In this document: piece after piece, positions 1 to 5,183 of the stretch
How the letters are laid out: each line of letters starts with the position of its first letter
How positions within the stretch are numbered: position 1 is the first letter of the stretch
Position numbers and translations under genes: made by a program
The notes under the pieces: model-generated
Told to the model about the DNA's origin: nothing
Seen by the model: only the letters and a program-made list of their open reading frames with translations
Databases searched by the model: none
NCBI GenBank assembly: GCA_023435545.1
Contig: JAEYRQ010000559.1
Coordinates: forward strand, 1 to 5,183
Direction of reading: 5' to 3'
Length of the DNA stretch: 5,183 nt
DNA from: Pseudomonadota bacterium
Lineage (GTDB): Bacteria; Pseudomonadota; Alphaproteobacteria; Rhizobiales; Tepidamorphaceae

Positions 1-1
1 G

Positions 2-2176
2 GCCTACCAGAAGCGCGCGCCGCAGGTGATCGAATGGGTGCGCGAGGCGGCCGAGGCGAACGGCCGCCGGCTGATGGTCCGACTCGTCAAGGGCGCCTAC
101 TGGGACACCGAGGTGAAGCGCACACAGGAACGCGGCCTCGATGGGTTCCCTGTCTTTACGAGGAAGCCGGCCACCGATCTTTGCTACATGGCGTGCGCGG
201 CGCGCCTGCTGGCCGCACGGCCGCGGCTATATCCGCAGATCGCCACCCACAACGCCCTGACGGTCGCCGCCGTGCTCGAGATCGCCGGCGGCACCGACGG
301 CTTCGAATTCCAGCGCCTGCACGGCATGGGCGAGGCGCTCTACGAGACGCTCGCCGGACTGCGCCCGGCCGCAACCTGCCGCGTCTACGCGCCGGTCGGC
401 GGACACAAGGACCTGCTCGCCTATCTCGTCCGCCGCCTCCTCGAAAATGGGGCGAACTCGTCGTTCGTGTCGATGGTCGGCGACCGCGAAATCCCGGTCG
501 AGCGGCTACTGGTGCGCCCGGCCGCCGCGCTCGGCCCCGACCACCCGGTGCGCCACCCCGGCATCGCGCTCCCCGCAGACCTCTACCGCCCCTCGCGCGC
601 GAATTCGCGGGGCCTCGAGTTCGGGCATCGCGAGACACTTGCCAGGCTGAACCGGGGGATAACTGCAGTCCCGTTCCCGGCCCGCGCTGCCGAGCCACTG
701 GTCGATGGTCACCCGCTCGGCGGCATCGAACGCGTGGTGCTGAGCCCAATGGATGGACGCACGGTCGCTGGCACCGTGCTGGATGCACCGCCGGATGCCG
801 CCGACGGCGCCATGGAGGCGGCCGCGCGCGGCTTCCCGGCCTGGTCGCGCATACCGGCGCAGGAGCGCGCCCGCCTCCTCGACCGCGTCGCCGACCTCTA
901 CGAGGCAAATCGCGACCGGCTGATGGCCCTGCTCGCGGTCGAGGCCGGCAAGACGCTGGTCGACGGACTGGCGGAGGTGCGCGAGGCCATCGACTTCTGC
1001 CGCTTCTATGCCGCCGAGGCCCGCCGCCTGTTCAGCGCCGACCGACTGATGCCGGGGCCGACAGGCGAGGACAACCGCTGGCGCCACCAGGCCCGCGGGG
1101 TGTTCGTCTGCATCAGCCCGTGGAACTTCCCTCTGGCGATCTTCACCGGCCAGATCACCGCCGCGCTCGCCGCCGGCAACACCATCGTCGCCAAGCCGGC
1201 CGAGCAGACGCCGCTGATCGCGGCCCTTGCGGTCCGGCTGATGCACGAGGCCGGGATCCCGGCGACTGCCCTGCATGTCGTCCCCGGCGACGGCACGGTC
1301 GGCGCAAGCCTGGTGGCGCATCGCAAGGTCGCCGGCGTCGCCTTCACCGGATCGACCGATACCGCCTGGCGGATCAACCGGGCGCTCGCCGCCAAGGACG
1401 GACCGATCGTGCCGCTGATTGCCGAGACCGGCGGGATCAACGCCATGATCGTCGATGCGACCGCCTTGCCCGAGCAGGTTTCGGACGACGTCGTGACCTC
1501 CGCCTTCCGTTCCGCCGGCCAACGCTGTTCGGCGCTGCGCCTCCTGTTCCTGCAGGAGGAGGTTGCCGACCGGATGATCGAGATGATCGCCGGAGCGGCG
1601 CGCGAATTGAAGCTCGGCGATCCCCGCGATCCCGCGACCGATGTCGGCCCGGTGATTGACGCGGAGGCCCGCGAGAGGCTCGCCGCCCATGTCGCGCACA
1701 TGCAACGCGAACAGCAGGTCGTGTTCGCCGGTGCCACGCCCGGAGGCGATCTGGCCGGCGGCACCTGGATGGCCCCGCACATCGTCGCTCTGAAGTCCGC
1801 AAGGGACCTGACCGAAGAGGTGTTCGGTCCAATTCTACATGTGGTCCGGTGGAAGTCCGGTGAGCTCGACCGGGTGATCGAGGCGATAGCGGCCACCGGC
1901 TACGGCCTGACGCTCGGCGTCCACAGCCGCATCGATGCCGTACACCGCCAGATCGCGGACGCACTCCCCGTCGGAAACGTCTACGTCAACCGCAACATGA
2001 TCGGGGCCGTGGTCGGGACGCAGCCGTTCGGCGGCTCCGGACTGTCGGGCACGGGACCCAAGGCCGGCGGACCGGACTATCTCGCCCGCTTCGCCCAGGA
2101 GCAGGTGGTCTCGATCAACACCGCGGCTGCCGGCGGCAACGCCTCGCTGATCGCCGCCAGCGACGATCGCGGGTAA
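2..2176 (+). CDS. putA: Bifunctional proline dehydrogenase / L-glutamate-5-semialdehyde (P5C) dehydrogenase PutA, 3' part
   Basis: PutA oxidises proline to glutamate in two steps: FAD-dependent proline dehydrogenase, then NAD-dependent P5C dehydrogenase, with the intermediate channelled between sites. The frame is open at the left edge (it begins AYQKRAP), so the N-terminus is missing, probably about 300 residues. Residues below count from the in-window Met at base 26. The end of the PRODH barrel shows LMVRLVKGAYWD (16-27), EFQRLHGMGE (94-103) and VYAPVGGHKDLLAYLVRRLLENG, the last containing the Arg pair 136-137 expected to bind the proline carboxylate. The aldehyde dehydrogenase domain follows from about 235: SPWNFP (364-369), NTIVAKPAEQTP (385-396), FTGST (440-444), Glu467 in AETGG and catalytic Cys501 in SAGQRCSALR. 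The protein ends at NTAAAGGNASL plus eight residues, with no extra C-terminal domain, matching the short (about 1,000-residue) PutA class. Any N-terminal DNA-binding domain would lie outside the window. Family assignment is secure; only the start is unknown. Confidence 0.97.
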   Translation, partial: AYQKRAPQVIEWVREAAEANGRRLMVRLVKGAYWDTEVKRTQERGLDGFPVFTRKPATDLCYMACAARLLAARPRLYPQIATHNALTVAAVLEIAGGTDGFEFQRLHGMGEALYETLAGLRPAATCRVYAPVGGHKDLLAYLVRRLLENGANSSFVSMVGDREIPVERLLVRPAAALGPDHPVRHPGIALPADLYRPSRANSRGLEFGHRETLARLNRGITAVPFPARAAEPLVDGHPLGGIERVVLSPMDGRTVAGTVLDAPPDAADGAMEAAARGFPAWSRIPAQERARLLDRVADLYEANRDRLMALLAVEAGKTLVDGLAEVREAIDFCRFYAAEARRLFSADRLMPGPTGEDNRWRHQARGVFVCISPWNFPLAIFTGQITAALAAGNTIVAKPAEQTPLIAALAVRLMHEAGIPATALHVVPGDGTVGASLVAHRKVAGVAFTGSTDTAWRINRALAAKDGPIVPLIAETGGINAMIVDATALPEQVSDDVVTSAFRSAGQRCSALRLLFLQEEVADRMIEMIAGAARELKLGDPRDPATDVGPVIDAEARERLAAHVAHMQREQQVVFAGATPGGDLAGGTWMAPHIVALKSARDLTEEVFGPILHVVRWKSGELDRVIEAIAATGYGLTLGVHSRIDAVHRQIADALPVGNVYVNRNMIGAVVGTQPFGGSGLSGTGPKAGGPDYLARFAQEQVVSINTAAAGGNASLIAASDDRG

Positions 2177-2237
2177 GGAATGCGGGACAAGCAAGCGGCA
2201 TGATGACGCGGACGTCGCAGTAGGTATTTCTCGGTCA

Positions 2238-2266
2238 TTGACATCCCGGCCGGGCAGTGGTGATCC
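2238..2266 (+). promoter_or_regulatory. Candidate promoter for the imelysin operon (perfect -35, weak -10)
   Basis: A perfect TTGACA hexamer lies at 2238-2243, in the only gap of the window and 82 bases before the imelysin start codon. At the standard 17-base spacing the -10 position would be TGATCC (2261-2266), a poor match to TATAAT; alphaproteobacterial -10 elements are often loose. The spacer contains the 10-base perfect palindrome CCCGGCCGGG (2245-2254), which could be an operator half or chance in GC-rich DNA. Position and the -35 match support a promoter; the weak -10 keeps confidence low. I saw no convincing Fur box (GATAATGATAATCATTATC type) or Irr box. Confidence 0.35.
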
Positions 2267-2268
2267 TC

Positions 2269-2306
2269 GCGCGAAAACATGACTCTGGTTTTCCACATTT
2301 TCGCGC
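2269..2306 (+). repeat. Perfect 9-bp inverted repeat in the leader of the imelysin gene
   Basis: GCGCGAAAA (2269-2277) is exactly reverse-complementary to TTTTCGCGC (2298-2306), with a 20-base loop. The left arm can pair instead with a nearer partner: GAAAAC (2273-2278) against GTTTTC (2288-2293), loop ATGACTCTG. The two hairpins share bases 2273-2277 and exclude each other. The element ends 7 bases before the ribosome binding site and lies downstream of the TTGACA box. It could be an operator for a dimeric repressor, an mRNA hairpin, or a remnant terminator for putA: the right arm begins with T's but then runs into GC, so it is not a classic rho-independent terminator. The repeat is seen directly; the function is inference. 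Confidence 0.5.
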
Positions 2307-2313
2307 CATAGCC

Positions 2314-2318
2314 GAGGA
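2314..2318 (+). promoter_or_regulatory. Ribosome binding site of the imelysin gene
   Basis: GAGGA ends 6 bases before the ATG at 2325. This fixes the start, because the only other nearby ATG (2320) is out of frame and too close to the site. Confidence 0.75.
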
Positions 2319-2324
2319 TATGCC

Positions 2325-3593
2325 ATGCGACTGATCCCGAAGACGCTCATCGCCGGTGGGCTGTGGGGCCTGGCGACGCTGCCGGCCGGCGCGGCCGACC
2401 CCCGTTCAGTGCTCGAGACCTATTCCGACATCGCTCTGGCCGGCTACGAGGATTCCCTGGAAACCGCCAAGGCACTCGACCAGGCGGTTCAGGCACTGCT
2501 TGCCGCCCCGTCGGCCGAGACGCTCGCGGCGGTACGGCAGGCCTGGATCGCCGCGCGCGTGCCCTACCAGCAGACCGAGGCATTCCGCTTCGGCAATCCG
2601 ATTGTCGACGACTGGGAAGGACGGGTGAACGCCTGGCCGCTGGACGAGGGCCTGATCGACTATGTCGATGCCTCCTATGGCACCGAATCCGACACCAATG
2701 TCTATTACACGGCGAACATCATCGCCAATCCGTCGGTGAAGGTCGGCGGACGCGATGTGGATGCGACCGACATCACTCCCCAGCTGATCTCGCAGACGCT
2801 GCAGGAGATCGGCGGCATCGAGGCGAACGTCGCCAGCGGCTATCACGCGATCGAGTTCCTGCTCTGGGGCCAGGATCTCAACGGCACCGGACCGGGGGCC
2901 GGCGACCGTCCTCATACCGACTTCGACAAGACTGCGTGCACCGGCGGCAACTGCGAGCGCCGAGGCGACTATCTGAGCGCCGCCACCGAGCTGCTGATCA
3001 TCGACCTGATGGAGATGGTCGGCAACTGGCGGGACGGCGGGGCGGCACGCGCGGAGCTCCTCGACGGCGATCCCAAGGACGGGATTGCCGCCATGCTGAC
3101 GGGCCTCGGATCGCTGTCCTACGGCGAACTGGCCGGCGAGCGCATGAAGCTTGGCCTGATGCTGCATGACCCGGAGGAGGAGCACGACTGCTTCTCCGAC
3201 AACACCCACAACTCCCACTACTACGACACCCTCGGCATCCAGAACGTCTATCTGGGGCGCTACGAGCGGATCGACGGCAGAGTCGTCGAGGGGGCGAGCC
3301 TCTCCGGCATGGTGCAGGCCGCCGCCCCTGTGCTCGCCGCAGAGATGCGCGACAAGCTCGACGCGACACTGGCGGCCATGCAGACGATCCGCGACCGCGC
3401 CGACGCTGGCGAGGCCTACGACCAACTCATCGGCGAGGGGAACGCGGAGGGCAATGCGATCGTGCAGGCCGCCATCGACGCCCTGATCGACCAGACGCGG
3501 ACGATCGAGCGCATCATCGTTGCAGTGGAGGCCGCCGGCGTCGAGATCGAGGGCTCGGACAGCCTCGACGACCCTTCGGCCGTGTTCCAGTGA
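2325..3593 (+). CDS. Imelysin family protein (peptidase M75 superfamily, IrpA-like), exported
   Basis: A 422-residue secreted protein of the imelysin family, whose members (IrpA, EfeO-type and related proteins) are linked to iron uptake. The peptidase label is historical, and proteolysis is not assumed here. Residues 1-23 form a signal peptide: RLIPK, a short hydrophobic stretch, then AGA before the predicted cleavage at A23/A24. There is no lipobox Cys, so the product is probably soluble in the periplasm. Landmarks in order: RQAWIAARVPYQQTEAFRFG (71-90), WEGRVNAWPLDEGLIDYVD (97-115), the family motif GxHxxE as GYHAIE (172-177; His174, Glu177), CTGGNCERRGDYL (205-217) and HDCFSDNTH (287-295). 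The last two are typical of the IrpA-like branch. It has only three cysteines (205, 210, 289): a likely C205-C210 disulfide plus one unpaired Cys next to a His-rich stretch that may take part in metal binding. The start is set by GAGGA at 2314. It is followed after 51 bp by a di-heme oxidoreductase on the same strand, a pairing that supports a metal-related role. Confidence 0.93.
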   Translation: MRLIPKTLIAGGLWGLATLPAGAADPRSVLETYSDIALAGYEDSLETAKALDQAVQALLAAPSAETLAAVRQAWIAARVPYQQTEAFRFGNPIVDDWEGRVNAWPLDEGLIDYVDASYGTESDTNVYYTANIIANPSVKVGGRDVDATDITPQLISQTLQEIGGIEANVASGYHAIEFLLWGQDLNGTGPGAGDRPHTDFDKTACTGGNCERRGDYLSAATELLIIDLMEMVGNWRDGGAARAELLDGDPKDGIAAMLTGLGSLSYGELAGERMKLGLMLHDPEEEHDCFSDNTHNSHYYDTLGIQNVYLGRYERIDGRVVEGASLSGMVQAAAPVLAAEMRDKLDATLAAMQTIRDRADAGEAYDQLIGEGNAEGNAIVQAAIDALIDQTRTIERIIVAVEAAGVEIEGSDSLDDPSAVFQ

Positions 3594-3602
3594 TGCGGTC
3601 GC

Positions 3603-3628
3603 GAGCGGACCAGCCACGGTCGCCGCTC
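3603..3628 (+). repeat. Short inverted repeat between imelysin and di-heme oxidoreductase genes
   Basis: GAGCGG (3603-3608) pairs with CCGCTC (3623-3628), leaving a 14-base loop. It directly abuts the AGGAG ribosome binding site of the next gene. A 6-bp GC stem is easily found by chance in such GC-rich DNA, but its position could tune translation of, or protect, the downstream message. There is no T tract, so it is not a terminator. Confidence 0.3.
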
Positions 3629-3633
3629 AGGAG
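3629..3633 (+). promoter_or_regulatory. Ribosome binding site of the di-heme oxidoreductase gene
   Basis: AGGAG lies 11 bases before the GTG at 3645, a slightly long spacing. No other start codon gives a protein with an intact signal peptide, so this site supports the GTG start. Confidence 0.6.
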
Positions 3634-3644
3634 CAAGACACGCT

Positions 3645-5153
3645 GTGTCGGAACGTCGGATCATTGGTAGGATCATCACCGCCGTCGCGATAGTCACGGC
3701 AACGCTGGTGGCGGCGGCAGACCGGGACGATCTGACATCCGACGACGCGGAGCGGGTGCGGGCGGTGACGGCACCGCCGGCAGATTTCTCCGTTCCCGAA
3801 CCCTTCGAGCCCATGCCGGCGGGCGCCGCGACGGTTCGCACGATCGTCAACCGCGACATCTTCTCCCACCCCTCTGCCAACCTGTCGTTCGAAGAGCGCC
3901 AAGCCTTCCAGGTCGGCAACGGCCTGTTCCGCAAGGACTGGGTCTCGGCGCCCTCCTCCACCCTCGCCTCCGACGGCCTCGGGCCGCTGTTCAATGCCAG
4001 GTCCTGCCAGGGCTGTCATATCAAGGACGGGCGAGGCCACGCGCCGGACGGCGCCGACGACGACGCGGTGACGATGCTGATCCGCCTGTCGGTGCCACCG
4101 GCGGGCGATGTTCAGCGTGCCGCCATCGCCGACCGCAGAGCGCTGGCAATTCCTGAGCCCGTTTACGGCACCCAGCTCCAGGACTTCGCAATCCCCGGAA
4201 TCGCGGCGGAGGGACGCATCCGCACGTCCTGGGTGGAGCACCCTGTCGAGCTGTCCGGCGGCGAGAGGGTGATGCTGCGCAGGCCGGTGTTCGAGATCAC
4301 CGATCTCGGCTACGGGCCGATGCGTGCCGACACCATGACCTCTCCCCGCGTCGCCCAGCAGATGCTGGGGCTCGGATTGCTGGAGGCGATCGCCGAGTCC
4401 GACATCCTCGCCCATGCCGATCCCGACGATGCCGACGGCGACGGCATCTCCGGGCGTCCGAACTGGGTCCGCGATGTCGAGACAGGCGAAATCGTGCTCG
4501 GCCGTTTCGGCTGGAAGGCGATCCAGCCGACCGTGCGCAGTCAGTCCGCCCACGCCTTCTCCGGCGATATGGGCCTGTCGACTCCGGTGGTACCGGATCC
4601 GCACGGCGACTGCACCCAGGCCCCATGCCGGGAAATGCCGACGGGGGTCCAGCGCCATCTCGGCGAGCACGAGGTGCCGTCGGACCTGTTCGATCTGGTG
4701 GTGTTCTATTCCGCCAACCTCGCGGTGCCCGAGCGGCGCGACCTGGACGATCCGCAGGTGCTGCGGGGCAAGGAGATGTTCCATGCCGCCGGCTGCGCCG
4801 CCTGCCACCGGCCGAAATACGTGACCCGTCGCGATGCGGAACGCGCGGCCCACAGGTTCCAGCTCATCTGGCCGTATACCGATCTGCTCTTACATGACAT
4901 GGGCGAGGATCTCGCCGACGGGCGCCCGGAAGGCGATGCGACGGGCCAGGAATGGCGCACGCCGCCATTGTGGGGAATCGGGCTGACCCATACTGTGAGC
5001 GCGGAGGCGGGATTCCTGCACGACGGCCGTGCCAGGACGCTGCTCGAAGCCGTGCTCTGGCATGGCGGCGAGGGACTGGCAGCCAGGGAGGCCGTAGTCG
5101 GGATGCCGCCGGAAGACAGGGCCGCGCTGGTCCGTTTCCTGGAGTCGCTGTAG
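3645..5153 (+). CDS. Di-heme c-type oxidoreductase, DUF1111/DHOR family (annotated also as thiol oxidoreductase)
   Basis: A 502-residue exported di-heme cytochrome c protein of the DHOR family, distantly related to MauG and bacterial cytochrome c peroxidases. The natural substrate is not established, and the 'thiol oxidoreductase' name should be treated cautiously. Residues 1-25 form a signal peptide (SERRIIGR, hydrophobic core, AAA before D26), as needed for heme attachment in the periplasm. The two heme sites are CQGCH (121-125, bases 4005-4019) and CAACH (384-388, bases 4794-4808). Other landmarks: an acidic DADGDG loop (262-267) that looks like a calcium site, a CTQAPC pair (323-328) probably forming a disulfide, YTDLLLHDMGEDLADG (411-426), and WRTPPLWGIGL followed by FLHDGRARTLLEAVLWHGGE (457-476). 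The last three are characteristic of the family's C-terminal heme domain. The GTG start is the first possible one after the in-frame stop of the imelysin gene, and any later start would remove the signal peptide. The gene is complete, and its TAG stop directly abuts the next start. An electron-transfer or metal-oxidation partner role for the imelysin is inferred from context. Confidence 0.94.
   Translation: MSERRIIGRIITAVAIVTATLVAAADRDDLTSDDAERVRAVTAPPADFSVPEPFEPMPAGAATVRTIVNRDIFSHPSANLSFEERQAFQVGNGLFRKDWVSAPSSTLASDGLGPLFNARSCQGCHIKDGRGHAPDGADDDAVTMLIRLSVPPAGDVQRAAIADRRALAIPEPVYGTQLQDFAIPGIAAEGRIRTSWVEHPVELSGGERVMLRRPVFEITDLGYGPMRADTMTSPRVAQQMLGLGLLEAIAESDILAHADPDDADGDGISGRPNWVRDVETGEIVLGRFGWKAIQPTVRSQSAHAFSGDMGLSTPVVPDPHGDCTQAPCREMPTGVQRHLGEHEVPSDLFDLVVFYSANLAVPERRDLDDPQVLRGKEMFHAAGCAACHRPKYVTRRDAERAAHRFQLIWPYTDLLLHDMGEDLADGRPEGDATGQEWRTPPLWGIGLTHTVSAEAGFLHDGRARTLLEAVLWHGGEGLAAREAVVGMPPEDRAALVRFLESL
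5141..5144 (+). promoter_or_regulatory. Ribosome binding site of the gene starting at 5154
   Basis: GGAG lies inside the last codons of the di-heme oxidoreductase gene, 9 bases before the GTG at 5154. This layout is typical of translationally coupled genes. Confidence 0.5.
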
Positions 5154-5183
5154 GTGCGCCGTATTGTAGTCGCGGTCGTATGG
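5154..5183 (+). CDS. Start of a further exported protein, cut by the window edge (possibly a second imelysin)
   Basis: GTG at 5154 follows the TAG of the di-heme oxidoreductase with no base between. The frame stays open for ten codons to the window edge and reads MRRIVVAVVW: two Arg and then hydrophobic residues, the classic beginning of a signal peptide or N-terminal membrane anchor. A GGAG at 5141 supports translation. Ten residues cannot identify the family. In related loci the imelysin/di-heme oxidoreductase pair is often followed by a second imelysin-like gene, so that is the leading guess from context, not from sequence. Confidence 0.55.
   Translation, partial: MRRIVVAVVW

Noticed and set aside
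34..1659. Plus-strand frame of 541 codons overlapping putA
   Set aside because: Very Arg- and Gly-rich translation, typical of an out-of-frame reading of GC-rich coding DNA; PutA occupies the real frame.
506..1780. Long minus-strand open frame of 424 codons inside putA
   Set aside because: It lies fully opposite a well-conserved PutA sequence. Long antisense frames are expected in GC-rich DNA, and the translation shows no recognisable domain.
2245..2254. CCCGGCCGGG as a transcription terminator for putA
   Set aside because: A loopless palindrome without a following T tract cannot form a normal intrinsic terminator hairpin.
2406..3617. Minus-strand open frame of 403 codons opposite the imelysin gene
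   Set aside because: A GC-bias shadow of a clear plus-strand gene; its low-complexity composition (rich in V, G, A, D, H) resembles no family.
3593..3670. 25-codon open frame starting at the TGATG overlap with the imelysin stop
   Set aside because: The ATG overlaps the TGA as in translational re-initiation, but the peptide (MRSRADQPRSPL...) has no ribosome binding site and overlaps the signal peptide of the next gene; most likely chance.
3627..4853. Minus-strand open frame of 408 codons opposite the di-heme oxidoreductase
   Set aside because: The plus strand has two CxxCH motifs, a signal peptide and family motifs; the antisense frame has none and no credible ribosome binding site was noticed.
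1..5183. CRISPR arrays, tRNA genes, insertion sequences, prophage or defence genes
   Set aside because: No spaced direct repeats, tRNA-like cloverleaf, transposase motifs or terminal inverted repeats were seen; the window is almost fully occupied by the named plus-strand genes.

Overview
This GC-rich window (by eye about two-thirds G+C) is coding on the + strand almost throughout. The protein families, the strong GC3 bias and a short PutA that ends just after its aldehyde dehydrogenase domain suggest an alphaproteobacterium. That placement is inference, as the window carries no rRNA or marker gene.

Layout. (1) Bases 2-2176 hold the 3' part of putA, the bifunctional proline dehydrogenase / pyrroline-5-carboxylate dehydrogenase. 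Its start lies left of the window. (2) Bases 2177-2324 are the only substantial intergenic gap (148 bp). It holds a perfect TTGACA hexamer, a 10-bp palindrome, a 9-bp perfect inverted repeat that competes with a smaller nested hairpin, and a ribosome binding site. No clear rho-independent terminator for putA is visible. (3) Bases 2325-3593 encode a secreted imelysin-family (peptidase M75 / IrpA-like) protein with the GxHxxE motif. (4) Bases 3645-5153 encode a secreted di-heme c-type oxidoreductase of the DUF1111/DHOR family with two CxxCH sites. (5) At 5154, directly after the stop of the oxidoreductase, a GTG codon with its own ribosome binding site opens a new reading frame that starts like a signal peptide and runs off the right edge.

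How the genes fit together. The imelysin and di-heme genes lie close together, and a third gene appears directly coupled to the second. This looks like one operon for periplasmic or envelope proteins. Imelysin-like proteins have been linked to iron uptake and often sit beside di-heme oxidoreductases, so a role in iron or other metal acquisition, perhaps involving redox change of the metal, is the best inference; the sequence does not prove it. putA is a metabolic gene (proline to glutamate) and is probably only a neighbour. The least explained part of the window is the leader of the imelysin operon.
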